This document shows, piece after piece, positions 40,466 through 49,413 of a DNA stretch of 64,000 nt; the first letter of the stretch is position 1; every line of letters starts with the position of its first letter. The notes under the pieces were generated by a model, which worked only from the letters and a program-made list of their open reading frames with translations, searched no databases and was not told the origin of the DNA. Source of the stretch: Ensifer sp. LC163 (lineage in GTDB: Bacteria > Pseudomonadota > Alphaproteobacteria > Rhizobiales > Rhizobiaceae); the NCBI RefSeq assembly GCF_001695855.1, contig NZ_MBSS01000066.1, forward strand, positions 124,001 through 188,000, in the 5' to 3' direction. A program made the translations under genes and the position numbers.

Positions 40466-41323
40466 ATGAATGCGTTCTCCGGCCTCAGCTTGACCCACCT
40501 GGGGCACATAACCCGGCTCAAGTGGCACCGCCTGCGCAGGCATCGCGGCGACCCGCTGTTCTCGCCCGCGGTGATGACAGAGGGTTTTCGGCTGGGCGCA
40601 TCAATGGAAATCGACCTGCGGGTGCGGGCGGATGGCGGCTTCGCCGTTCTTCACGACGATGTGCTGGACGGCGAAACGACCGGTTCGGGGGCCGTCCATC
40701 GCATGGCAGCAGCGGATCTTCGTCCCCTGAGAATGAAGACAGGCGGGCATGCCATCACGCTCAGCGAGGATCTGGCCACGATGCTGACAGAGGCGCACCC
40801 GGATGCACTTCTGCAATTCGACATGAAGGACGGCTTCGCGACTGTCGGCGAACGCGGCGTCGAGCATCTTAGCCTCCACTTCCGCGACGTTGGCCGGCAG
40901 ATCATCGTCAGCGGCGCGGACCTGGATCTCATCCTCGCCATCAAACGACGACTTCCGGATCTCAAGCGCGGCATCGACCCAACCGACAAGCTGATCGAGA
41001 TCCATAGCTACGCCGGCCTGGCAGCGGTGGAACGGGAATTGATTGCCGACCTCGACGGCCCGACCGAGCCCGATACCATCTATCTTGCCTGGGGGTTGGT
41101 GCTGCAGGCGGCGCGGAATGGTCTGGACCTGATTGGTCTCTGCCACGACAAGGGAACACGCGTCGACGCCTGGACCTACAATCTCGATAAGCCCGACGCT
41201 GGCTTCGCCGAAGAAGAATGGCAGGAATTCTCGTCCCTGATGGCGCGAAGGCCCGACCAGATCACCACGGATGTCGCTCCTGCCATCGAACGTGCCTGGC
41301 TTCGGCGGGTGGAGGCTGGCTGA
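40466..41323 (+). CDS. Glycerophosphodiester phosphodiesterase family protein
   Basis: 285 aa. GDPD-type TIM barrel: HRGDPLFSPAVMTEGFRLG, metal site EIDLRVRADGGFAVLHDD, FDMKD in place of the usual ELK, and C-terminal DAWTYNL with DQITTDVA. It would split glycerophosphodiesters into an alcohol and glycerol 3-phosphate. The start is uncertain (weak SD at the ATG 40466; the frame is open further upstream). It converges with the inositol-phosphatase gene (3-bp gap) that ends the ABC operon containing another GDPD domain. Confidence 0.8.
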   Translation: MNAFSGLSLTHLGHITRLKWHRLRRHRGDPLFSPAVMTEGFRLGASMEIDLRVRADGGFAVLHDDVLDGETTGSGAVHRMAAADLRPLRMKTGGHAITLSEDLATMLTEAHPDALLQFDMKDGFATVGERGVEHLSLHFRDVGRQIIVSGADLDLILAIKRRLPDLKRGIDPTDKLIEIHSYAGLAAVERELIADLDGPTEPDTIYLAWGLVLQAARNGLDLIGLCHDKGTRVDAWTYNLDKPDAGFAEEEWQEFSSLMARRPDQITTDVAPAIERAWLRRVEAG

Positions 41324-41326
41324 AAC

Positions 41327-42148
41327 CTAACCGCCGGTGGGAAGACGTTCCATCTCCCCCAGGAACGCGAACTCATCGGCAATCAGCGGCGCGCAGACGA
41401 CGACCGGCCCGCCGCGCTCGAGAAGCTGCTCAAGCGGCGGCATGGCGACGATTGCTCCCGCCTCCCTTGCGATCAGGGCCCCTGCCAGCATATCCCACGC
41501 GGCCAGATGCCGCTCGTAGTAAAGGTCCGCGATACCCTCGGCCACACGGACCAGTCCGATCGCGGCAGCGCCCATGCGGCGGTAGTCGATGCCGCGCTCG
41601 TAGAGCCGGCGCGAGACGGCCAGATAGTCCTCGAAATCCGTGCGGCGGGAATGCCCCAGCATGGCGATCGCCTGGGCCGGATCGCTGGTCTTCGCGGCCG
41701 CAATCGGCTGACCTTCCTTGAAACTGCCCTCCCCGCGGATCGCGTGGAACACCTTGTCTTGTGTGGCGTCGTAAATCACCCCGATCAGGAGCTCTCCGCC
41801 GGCGATGAAAGCCATCGACACACCCCAGTGGCGGAAACCGCGGATGAAATTCGTGGTGCCGTCGATCGGATCGACCACCCAGGTGCCGCTGTCGTGGGCG
41901 TGGCCACCGCCCTCCTCGCCAATGACCGCGTCATCGGGGAACTCACCGGCGAGCGTCGTACGGATTGCCTGTTCGGCGCGCCTGTCGGCAGCGGTGACGA
42001 AATCCTGCAAGCCCTTGTTCTCGACAGCCAGCATCTCGGGCGGGGCCTCCGCCCGGAAAGCAGCCGCCTCCCTGCCGACACGGCGGGCGATACGGATCGC
42101 GGCCTCGGCGCGGGCCCGCAAGGAGGAAATGGCGAACGGAGCTGACAT
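41327..42148 (-). CDS. Inositol monophosphatase family protein
   Basis: 273-aa Mg-dependent phosphatase of the IMPase/FBPase fold. Metal motifs GEEGG (preceded by DAVI), DPIDGTTNFIRG and WDMLAGALIAREAG are all intact. It removes phosphate from inositol phosphates or similar polyol phosphates. Last gene of the Ugp-type ABC operon, directly after the GDPD-LacI fusion, so it may act on the phosphorylated product released by that enzyme (inference). Confidence 0.92.
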   Translation of the reverse strand: MSAPFAISSLRARAEAAIRIARRVGREAAAFRAEAPPEMLAVENKGLQDFVTAADRRAEQAIRTTLAGEFPDDAVIGEEGGGHAHDSGTWVVDPIDGTTNFIRGFRHWGVSMAFIAGGELLIGVIYDATQDKVFHAIRGEGSFKEGQPIAAAKTSDPAQAIAMLGHSRRTDFEDYLAVSRRLYERGIDYRRMGAAAIGLVRVAEGIADLYYERHLAAWDMLAGALIAREAGAIVAMPPLEQLLERGGPVVVCAPLIADEFAFLGEMERLPTGG

Positions 42149-43894
42149 TTAAGCACTTCTTCTCTTGATCAGGGTCACCGGCGTGAACTCCACGCGTGCA
42201 ACCGCATCGGGCTCGGCCATGCGGCTGATGAGCAGGTCGACTACCTGCTCCGCCTGCAGATCGGCTGGCTGCAGGAAGGTGGTGAGTTCGTAGGCCGACC
42301 AGCTTGCTTGCGGGATGTCGTCATGACCGATGACCTTGACCGAACCATCGCCATTGCCGGCGCCAACAAGTCCATCGAGAACGCCGCAGGCCATGTAGTC
42401 GTTTACGGAAAAGACGCCGTCGATGCCGAGGTCGAGCAGTTGCGGCGCCACGTCACGGCCGTGCTGGTAGTCGTTGAGCGCAACGGGGATCAGCTGCGTC
42501 TCGACACCCAGCATGGAGCAGCGGCTCCGGAACGCTTCGGCCCGGCGGCGGGCGGTATAGGAAACGGCGGTGCCGGCGATGACGCCCAGCCTTTTCGCAC
42601 CGGCTGCCAGGAGGTGCTCGGCGGCGGTGTAGCCCGACATTCGATCGTCGGAGACGACGCGATCGACGAAGGGAAAATCCTCGCCTTTGTTGACGAGTAC
42701 GATCGGGACGCCTTCGGCGGCGCATTCCTCGCAGATATGCGAGGGCGGCGCGTCGGAGGTGACGATGACGCCGGAAACGGCGTAGTGCAGCAGCTGCCCG
42801 ATCACGGTGGAAGTATCCACCTCCTTGGATGTCGGTAGCAGGATCGGCCGGTAGTTACGGGCAATCAATGCGCGGGCGAGGTGGTCGAGCTGGCGGGTGC
42901 GGAACGGATTGTCGAGACCCGCCGCCACGAGGCCCACGAGATCGGAACGCTTGTTCGTCAGGCTTCGCGCGAGATAGTTCACCCGATAGCCAAGATCCTT
43001 GGCCGCCTGATAGACTTTTTCCCTGGTCTTCTTCGAGACGCTGGCGTCGGGCGTGAAGGCGCGCGAGACGGCGGCACGGGAAACGCCCGCCACACGCGCC
43101 ACGTCGAAAGAGGTCACCCGGCGCAGCTCGCGAGCGCCGCCGCTCGTTTCCCGCGGGCGCATCAGGTCCGGTAGATCGGTGCAGATGCCGAGCACCGGCA
43201 GCGCCATCAGATCCTTGAGCACCTCCGGCCGCTCCTCGTGCCAGAGCACCAGTTCCTTGCCGTCGCCGAAGGCCTTCCCGATCAATTCCGCAGTGACGAG
43301 GTCCTGCGGCGTGTCGCTCGCCCGCTCCCAGCAGAGATGGAGGATATCGGCACCGGACGCCTCGCCGAGCGCATGCGGATCGGCGCCGATCCGGACCAGC
43401 ACGGAGAGCGGGTAGTCGCAGCCGATGTTGCGCAATTCCCGCACTTGCGCCACATCGAACGAACCGAGGCAGGCGAAAGACTGGTCCATTGCCTTCAGGT
43501 GCTGCCAACAGAGCGGCCCGGTGCCCGGCCGCTTCAGCTCGACGTAGAGCCCGCAGCCCGTCTCGCGGCCGAGCGCTGAGACCTCCTCGAAGCTTGGCAC
43601 ATCCGGGACGGCGGCGCGCAGGTCCGCAAACGTCATGCGGGAGATGTGCAGGTCCTTGCCGAAAACGCGCTCCAAATGGTCGTCATGCGCAACGACCACG
43701 ACGTCGTCGATCGTCATCTGGGTATCGAGTTCCCACATCTCGGCGCCGAGTTCCGCAGCCCGGCGGAAGGCGACGAGGGTGTTTTCCCGCTCGTGCCCGC
43801 TTGCGCCGCGATGGCCGATACACAACGGCAACCTGCCCCTGTTTGTCGGCCAGCCGAAGCGGCCGAAGAAGGCTGAAAAGTCCCGCATGCTCAA
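42149..43894 (-). CDS. Glycerophosphodiester phosphodiesterase-LacI repressor fusion
   Basis: 581 aa. Residues ~20-246 form a GDPD: IGHRGASGHERENT, metal ligands in WELDTQM (Glu55, Asp57), VVVAHDDHLERV (His70), VELKRPG (Glu119) and a closing CTDLPDLMR. From ~260 a complete LacI-type regulator follows: HTH TSFDVARVAGVSRAAVSRAF, hinge NYLARSL, and a periplasmic-binding-like ligand domain to the end. No frameshift is needed: it is one continuous frame, starting in an ATGA overlap with the ABC ATPase gene. It probably represses this operon through the 48634-48647 site while also hydrolysing the imported diester; both roles are inferred from domains. Confidence 0.88.
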   Translation of the reverse strand: MSMRDFSAFFGRFGWPTNRGRLPLCIGHRGASGHERENTLVAFRRAAELGAEMWELDTQMTIDDVVVVAHDDHLERVFGKDLHISRMTFADLRAAVPDVPSFEEVSALGRETGCGLYVELKRPGTGPLCWQHLKAMDQSFACLGSFDVAQVRELRNIGCDYPLSVLVRIGADPHALGEASGADILHLCWERASDTPQDLVTAELIGKAFGDGKELVLWHEERPEVLKDLMALPVLGICTDLPDLMRPRETSGGARELRRVTSFDVARVAGVSRAAVSRAFTPDASVSKKTREKVYQAAKDLGYRVNYLARSLTNKRSDLVGLVAAGLDNPFRTRQLDHLARALIARNYRPILLPTSKEVDTSTVIGQLLHYAVSGVIVTSDAPPSHICEECAAEGVPIVLVNKGEDFPFVDRVVSDDRMSGYTAAEHLLAAGAKRLGVIAGTAVSYTARRRAEAFRSRCSMLGVETQLIPVALNDYQHGRDVAPQLLDLGIDGVFSVNDYMACGVLDGLVGAGNGDGSVKVIGHDDIPQASWSAYELTTFLQPADLQAEQVVDLLISRMAEPDAVARVEFTPVTLIKRRSA

Positions 43895-44943
43895 AGTCTC
43901 CGGCCGTCTTCGGCAAAGACGAGGGCCGCCTTGCTGTCGAGGCTCCAGCGAACTGCATCGCCGACTGCCACGTCGTTACGCACCGACTGGATGGAGCGCA
44001 GCACCGAACCGTCCGGTAAAATGACATCATAGAGGTTCTCGCGGCCCTGCGTCTCCGCGAAGGCAATCTTGCCGTCCACCGCAATATCTCCTGATGTCCC
44101 GAAGTGCTCCGGCCGCACGCCGAGTGTAAGCACGGTGCCGTCCGGAATTCCGCCGAGGATGGCAAGCGACAACCGGATGCCGTTTGCGAATACGAAGGCG
44201 CCCTGTTCCGCCCTGCCTTTCAGGAAGGAGATCGGCGGATTGCCCAGGAAGCCGGCGACGAAGGCCGAGCGAGGATCGTTATACATCCCGGACGGCGTGG
44301 CGATCTGTACGATCTCACCGGCCTTCATGATTGCGATACGGTCGCACATGGACATCGCCTCGACCTGGTCGTGCGTGACAAGAATCGCGGTGATGCCGGT
44401 CTCCTTCTGCAGGCGTCGGATCTCCGAGCGCATTTCGAGCCTGAGCTTGGCGTCGAGGTTGGCGAGCGGTTCATCGAGTAAGAGGACGTCCGGGCGGCGG
44501 ATGAGCGCGCGGGCAAGGGCGACGCGCTGCTGCTGGCCGCCAGAAAGCTGCGATGGGCGCCGGTCGAGCAGATTGTCGATATGAACAAGCGCTGCGATCT
44601 CCGCCACCTCTTTCCTGATGTCGGCGGCAGCCAGGCGCCGGACCGTGAGCGGGAAGCCGATATTCTCCGCCACCGTCATATGCGGATAGAGCGCATAGGA
44701 TTGAAAGACGACGCCGACATTGCGCTCCTGGCTCGGCAGGCCGGTGACGTCCTTGTCGCCGAACAGGATGCGGCCCGATGTCGGCCGGTGGATGCCGCAG
44801 ATGGCAAAAAGCGTCGTGGACTTGCCGCAGCCGGAGGGGCCGAGCAGCGCCAGCATCTCGCCGGAACCCACTTCGAGGTCCATGCCCTCGATGACCTTGG
44901 TGGTGCCGAAGCTCTTCGAAAACTTGTCGAGCAGGATACGCAT
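43891..44943 (-). CDS. ABC transporter ATP-binding protein (UgpC/MalK type)
   Basis: 350 aa. Walker A GPSGCGKST, Q-loop VFQSYALYPHM, signature LSGGQQQRVALARAL, Walker B VLLLDEP, followed by a C-terminal TOBE/MalK-like regulatory domain (GVRPEHFGTSG). The ATG at 44943 overlaps the upstream permease stop as TGATG. Energises uptake through the two permeases encoded upstream. Confidence 0.94.
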   Translation of the reverse strand: MRILLDKFSKSFGTTKVIEGMDLEVGSGEMLALLGPSGCGKSTTLFAICGIHRPTSGRILFGDKDVTGLPSQERNVGVVFQSYALYPHMTVAENIGFPLTVRRLAAADIRKEVAEIAALVHIDNLLDRRPSQLSGGQQQRVALARALIRRPDVLLLDEPLANLDAKLRLEMRSEIRRLQKETGITAILVTHDQVEAMSMCDRIAIMKAGEIVQIATPSGMYNDPRSAFVAGFLGNPPISFLKGRAEQGAFVFANGIRLSLAILGGIPDGTVLTLGVRPEHFGTSGDIAVDGKIAFAETQGRENLYDVILPDGSVLRSIQSVRNDVAVGDAVRWSLDSKAALVFAEDGRRL

Positions 44944-45785
44944 CAGCCTTTCGTGCCTCCGCCGTAGATGTTCATGAGATGCTTCTGGAAGAAGACGTAG
45001 AGGATCAGGACCGGAATGACGTAGAAGACGCCTACGGCCTTGAAGGTGGCGAAATCGAAATTGTTGTCGTCGGCGATCAGGCTCGCCAGATAGACGGAGA
45101 GCACCTGGACCTGAGCGCCGGGCGCCAGCACCTGCGGTAGGATGAATTCGCTCCAGCCGGAGAGGAAGGAAAAGAGGCCGAGCGCCATAACGGCCGGCCG
45201 GATCTGCGGCAGGACGAGCCGGCGCCAGACGGTGAAGCGGGAGGCGCCATCGACGATGCCGGCCATCTCGATCTCCCACGGCACTGTGTCGTAGAAGCCC
45301 TTCATCAGCCAGATGCCGAGCGGCAGGTCGATTGCCGCCTTCACCAGGATGACCCCGAGCAGCGAATTGTAGAGGCCGAGATACTGGAGCACGATGAAGA
45401 TCGCGATGATCAGCGTCACGGACGGAAAGGCGTGCAACACCATGACGCCCGCGAGAAAGAAGCCGCGCGCGGGGACATTGAGGCGCGAAAGCACATAGCC
45501 GGCCATCGAGGAGACGAGAAGGATCACCGCGGTGATAACGGAAGTGAAGACGAAGGTGTTGAGCGTCACCAGCCAGATGTTCGGCTTGCCGGGTTTCGTC
45601 TCCCAGAGGAAGCTCCAATGCTGGAGCGTGAACTCGCTTGGAACCAACGAGCCGGCGTCGGAATTGCTGATCGTGTCGATGAAGAGATAGGCATATATCA
45701 GCACCAGCGGCAGGCTCAGGAGCCCGAGCAGCAGCACGACCGGGACGCTCGAGAAATTCGCGGAAACTCTCGTCTTCTCGATCAT
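44943..45785 (-). CDS. ABC transporter permease (UgpE/MalG type)
   Basis: 280 aa, six membrane helices. The EAA loop appears as EMAGIVDGASRFTVWRRLVLPQIRPA, typical of carbohydrate-type importers. The ATG at 45785 (MIEKTRVSANFSS) begins the homology, 3 nt from the stop of the first permease. Confidence 0.92.
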   Translation of the reverse strand: MIEKTRVSANFSSVPVVLLLGLLSLPLVLIYAYLFIDTISNSDAGSLVPSEFTLQHWSFLWETKPGKPNIWLVTLNTFVFTSVITAVILLVSSMAGYVLSRLNVPARGFFLAGVMVLHAFPSVTLIIAIFIVLQYLGLYNSLLGVILVKAAIDLPLGIWLMKGFYDTVPWEIEMAGIVDGASRFTVWRRLVLPQIRPAVMALGLFSFLSGWSEFILPQVLAPGAQVQVLSVYLASLIADDNNFDFATFKAVGVFYVIPVLILYVFFQKHLMNIYGGGTKG

Positions 45786-45787
45786 GG

Positions 45788-47089
45788 TCAGTCCTCGATC
45801 AACGGCTTGGAGATCAGCGTGTCGTAGCGGAAGACCCGCAGATAGATCAGCGACAGGATCACCCCGATCACCACCAGCACCAGTGCCATGGCGGCGCCGA
45901 GCCCGTATTCGAGGTTGCCGGTATAGTTCTGTAGGGCGGTGTGATAGGCGGCGAGCGACCACACTTCTGTCGCCCGCCCCGGCCCGCCGCGGGTCGAAAG
46001 CAGGATCTCGTTGAAGGAGGCGAGCAGCGAGAGCGTCTGGTAGCAGGTGACGAACAGGATCGGCCATCTAAGCTGCGGCAGGATGATGTAGCGGATCTGC
46101 TGCCAGCGGCTGGCGCCATCCATCTCGCTTGCGTGGAACTGCGTCTCAGGAATCGCCTTGATCGCTGAGGAGAAGACCAGCATGCCCATGGACGCGCCGA
46201 TGAAGCCGTTGAGTAGGATCACGAAGAACCAGGCGTCTCGGGCATTGTCCAGGAGATAGTTCTTCGCGGGATAGCCGAACTGGCCCATGAACAGGGAAAG
46301 GAAACCATTGTCCCAGGTGAGCCACTTCCACATCAGGATGTAGATGACGACCGGCGTGATGCGCGGCAGCAGCCAGACAGCGCGGAAGATCGAGGCGGTC
46401 GAGGCCGTCATGTAGTGGGTGGTGACGGCAAGGAACAGCGCGTAACCGACATTGAAGAGGAGCAGCGTCACCGCGACATAGAAGGCAGTGTTGAGGAAGA
46501 CCTGCGCCATATCCGGCGAATTGCCGATGATCCGGAAATTGTCGGCAGTCCACACCCAGCCGGTATAGGTCGCCTTGGCGACCGCCTCCTGCTCCTCGGG
46601 CGTAAGGTCAAAACCGAGCTTGCGGAGGCTTTCCAGGAGCGCCTCGCGCGTCTCGAAGCGGGTGTTGAGAACCGAACGGTTGAAGAGGTCGGAGATCCGC
46701 TTGACCTCGCGGGTGGAGGGCCGGTCCTTGAGCGCCTTGATGACCCGCTCCGCCTCGCGCCGCGAGGCAAAGACCTCACCCAGATGCTCTGAGCGCAGCT
46801 CGGTGGCGAAGTGAGGTTTCAACTGGAGCGCCTCGAGCGCCGCTACCCCTTCCCCATCGATCACGAAGCGCGGTTCGGAAATCGCCGCGGCCAGCTCGGG
46901 CATATCGGTCGTCAGCCGGTTCACGGCAGCCTGCGTCACCTGGTAGGCGCCACCGGAAATGCCGGTCGCCGTGCTCATATTGGTCAACGAGAAGACGGCG
47001 GTCAGGACGACCGGCATCAGGAAGAACAGGAGGATCATGATCGCCGCCGGTGCGATCATGATCAGTCCCAGCGTTCGCGACGTTCTCAT
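45788..47089 (-). CDS. ABC transporter permease (UgpA/MalF type) with large periplasmic insertion
   Basis: 433 aa, against ~290-300 for usual UgpA/LacF-type proteins. TM1 (IMIAPAAIMILLFFLMPVVLT) is followed by about 140 mostly hydrophilic residues (~40-185) before TM2. The remainder is standard, with the EAA loop SEMDGASRWQQIRYIILPQLRWPI. The inserted region may form an extra periplasmic domain contacting the binding protein. Confidence 0.9.
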   Translation of the reverse strand: MRTSRTLGLIMIAPAAIMILLFFLMPVVLTAVFSLTNMSTATGISGGAYQVTQAAVNRLTTDMPELAAAISEPRFVIDGEGVAALEALQLKPHFATELRSEHLGEVFASRREAERVIKALKDRPSTREVKRISDLFNRSVLNTRFETREALLESLRKLGFDLTPEEQEAVAKATYTGWVWTADNFRIIGNSPDMAQVFLNTAFYVAVTLLLFNVGYALFLAVTTHYMTASTASIFRAVWLLPRITPVVIYILMWKWLTWDNGFLSLFMGQFGYPAKNYLLDNARDAWFFVILLNGFIGASMGMLVFSSAIKAIPETQFHASEMDGASRWQQIRYIILPQLRWPILFVTCYQTLSLLASFNEILLSTRGGPGRATEVWSLAAYHTALQNYTGNLEYGLGAAMALVLVVIGVILSLIYLRVFRYDTLISKPLIED

Positions 47090-47159
47090 GGCGGGGCCTC
47101 AAAGGTAAGGCGAGCGGCGGAGCCAGCGCCGCTCGCCGGAGAGCGATGTTCGCCTGGGA

Positions 47160-48506
47160 TCAGCGGATGACGATCGCGTCGCCGAGCGTCGCCTTCAGCT
47201 CGGTCTCCGCGTCGCTGACCGCTGCGTCGACCGTCTTCGCGCCTGTCCAGGACGCTTCGAGGTTCTTCCACATGATCGTCCAATACTTACCGAACTCGGC
47301 ATTGTTGGGCATGGCGTTCGCGTGCGGCAGAAGACGCTCCGTCGCTTCGCTCGCCCAGCGGTCGGAAGCGTAGAGGTCGACCTTGGTTTCGGCCTGCGAG
47401 ATACCGAGATGCGCGGACTTGATTGCATGCAGCGCGTTGATGCGCGGCTCGGAGGCGATCTTGACGAGATCGGCGGCGATTTGCGTCGTCGCCTCATCGT
47501 GGCCGGCCATCAGCAGATAAGTCAGCGGATGAGTGAGCGTGTTGGCCTTGCCGCCCTCGCCGGCCGGGATCAAGGTGAACTGAACGTTGTCGAAGAAGTC
47601 CTTGAGGCCTTCCTGGTTGACAAGGCGCGCATAGTGCCAGGTGCCGCCGTGCCAGATGCCCGCCTTGCCGGTCGCGACTTCCTTCCACCACTGGTCGCCC
47701 GGCATGCCGATGTGGTTCTTCTTGGTGACGCCGGCTGCGACGAGATCGGCAAAATACTGGTAGGCACGCTTCATGGCCGCCTTGTCGAAGACGAGCTCGC
47801 CATCGTCCTCCATCAGGCCGCCGAAGCTGGTGTAGAATTGCCAGTAATCCGGACCGTTGTTCGTGCGTGGATAAAAGCCGTAGCCGGGCTGGACGAGACC
47901 CTTGTCCTGCATCTTCTTGGCGTCTTCGAGCACGTTCTTCAGCGTGTATTCGCCCTTTTCGACCTTCGCCGGCAACGCATCGAGGTCGGCATCGGTGTAA
48001 CCGATCGCCTTCATATGCGGCCTCCAGAAGAAGAACGGGCGGGATTCGGCGTCCTGTGGGATGCCGTAGACCGTACCGTTGAAGGAGGCGACGTTCATAA
48101 GGTTCGGATAGATGTCGCTGATCGGCCAGCCGTCGAGGTCGATATAGTTTTCGACCGGCACGATGAGGCCAGCCTGGGCCCAGGGGCCAATGTCCTCATG
48201 ACCGGTGGCAACGATGTTCGGCGCCTTCTTCGCTTCGGCGGCAAGCGTCAATGCCTGCTTGAACTCTTCCCATCCCGAATAGGGCGTCTTCTGGACGGTG
48301 ATGTTGAGCTCCTCGCCTCGGATAGCCGCTTCGCGCTCAAGCAGTTCGGCGGCGATCTCGATTGCATCGACGCGGTAGTTATCATTCGGGCCGGAACCGC
48401 CCGACCAGACCGAAATGGTGACGTCCTTTGCGGATGCGATAACTGCCGTCGAGGCAAGCAGGGCGGCTGCGAGCGTCGCGGATCTCAATATCGAAACAAT
48501 GGTCAT
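47160..48506 (-). CDS. ABC transporter extracellular solute-binding protein (family 1)
   Basis: 448 aa. Signal peptide MTIVSILRSATLAAALLASTAVIASA, then KDVTISVWSGGSG and family-1 landmarks such as YGIPQDAESRPFFFWR and GKAGIWHGGTWHYA. The ATG at 48506 opens the signal peptide; the in-frame extension upstream is ignored. First gene of the operon. UgpB-like placement suggests a glycerophosphodiester or phosphorylated polyol ligand, but MalE-like sugars are equally possible from sequence alone. Confidence 0.9.
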   Translation of the reverse strand: MTIVSILRSATLAAALLASTAVIASAKDVTISVWSGGSGPNDNYRVDAIEIAAELLEREAAIRGEELNITVQKTPYSGWEEFKQALTLAAEAKKAPNIVATGHEDIGPWAQAGLIVPVENYIDLDGWPISDIYPNLMNVASFNGTVYGIPQDAESRPFFFWRPHMKAIGYTDADLDALPAKVEKGEYTLKNVLEDAKKMQDKGLVQPGYGFYPRTNNGPDYWQFYTSFGGLMEDDGELVFDKAAMKRAYQYFADLVAAGVTKKNHIGMPGDQWWKEVATGKAGIWHGGTWHYARLVNQEGLKDFFDNVQFTLIPAGEGGKANTLTHPLTYLLMAGHDEATTQIAADLVKIASEPRINALHAIKSAHLGISQAETKVDLYASDRWASEATERLLPHANAMPNNAEFGKYWTIMWKNLEASWTGAKTVDAAVSDAETELKATLGDAIVIR

Positions 48507-48952
48507 GGCTAACCCCGGAGATTGGAACTGGCTTCCCGCATCCTGCGATCCGCCGTGCGCGACCGCGGAAGCGTTGAGCAGGTGCTCAACGTGGGTCGGT
48601 GTAGAGGCGCCCGATAACAGGCAGATGACAAAATGTACGCGTGTACAAAATTTAAAAGCGGCCCCTGAGGGTGTGAGACCATGCTGTTCGTCCCGACAAG
48701 GCTCGCCCTCCAGGCTTCCGGTGGCAGCGCGAAAAGTTCGGCCTCGGGACGGGCCGCCACCCGCAGGGCAGTAAATGCAACCACGGCCAACGCGACCGTC
48801 ACCACGAACTTGAACGGGGAAGCGGATCGTCTCCGCCGACGCGATCACGAAAGCGTGTAGGCCGCGTCATGTAACGCACCCATCCTCCGTTGCGAATAAC
48901 CCTTCGTGCGCTTGAGAAAAACGCACGGGACAATCCAGAACGGAGAAACATC
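48507..48952. other. Divergent regulatory region between ABC operon and bufferin operon
   Basis: About 445 bp without a credible gene. It contains the LacI-like operator (48634-48647) with an AT-rich stretch beside it, and the bufferin operon promoter towards the right end, with CGGAGAAAC just before 48953. Confidence 0.5.
48634..48647. promoter_or_regulatory. LacI-type operator candidate for the GDPD-LacI protein
   Basis: TGTACGCGTGTACA is an inverted repeat TGTAC-N4-GTACA with a central CG. It agrees with TGnAAnCGnTTnCA at eight of ten fixed positions. It lies ~130 bp before the binding-protein gene, beside an AT-rich stretch (48643-48656). Confidence 0.55.
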
Positions 48953-49276
48953 ATGTCTACGAAATCCAAGATCAGCGCGGCCATGCTTGCCGGTGCAGTA
49001 GCGACCGCCTTGTCGTCGCTGGCGCTCGCCGCACCCCTGACCGAAGCGCAAGTCAAGGCGGCCATGGATGCCGGCAAGGAGAAGTGCTTCGGCGTGGCAC
49101 TCAAGGGCCAGAACGATTGCAAGGCGGGCCCGGGCACGACCTGCCAGGCAACCTCCACGGTCGACTATCAGGGCAATGCCTGGAAATTCGTCGACGGCGG
49201 CACCTGCGCAACAATGGAGCTGCCGGGCGACCGCAAGGGTTCGCCGGAAGAGTTGACGCGCGACCTGCCGGTCTAA
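48953..49276 (+). CDS. bufA1: Bufferin precursor peptide (DUF2282)
   Basis: 107 aa, periplasmic. Signal peptide (~1-27, ending SLALA|AP), then a short domain with four Cys (45, 56, 64, 85) in the contexts [21 protein letters not shown] and GGTCATM, the pattern of DUF2282/BufA1. In characterised bufferins Cys residues are modified by the DUF692 enzyme so the peptide chelates copper. First gene of a bufA-bufB-bufC-doxX operon; CGGAGAAAC precedes the ATG. Confidence 0.88.
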   Translation: MSTKSKISAAMLAGAVATALSSLALAAPLTEAQVKAAMDAGKEKCFGVALKGQNDCKAGPGTTCQATSTVDYQGNAWKFVDGGTCATMELPGDRKGSPEELTRDLPV

Positions 49277-49413
49277 GCATCTTGAGCGGGGGCGGGAGCG
49301 ACGGCCTCGTCACTCTCGTCCCGCCTGAAGGCTCGACGGCCGGCAGCGCCACACCTTCAGGCGCACCTTCGTCGGCTGCTATGATCGGACGACATCCGCA
49401 TGAAGGAGAGACA

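Noticed and set aside
48507-48848. Extended N-terminus of the ABC binding protein
   Set aside because: The upstream frame lacks a signal peptide; MTIVSILRS at 48506 begins a normal one.
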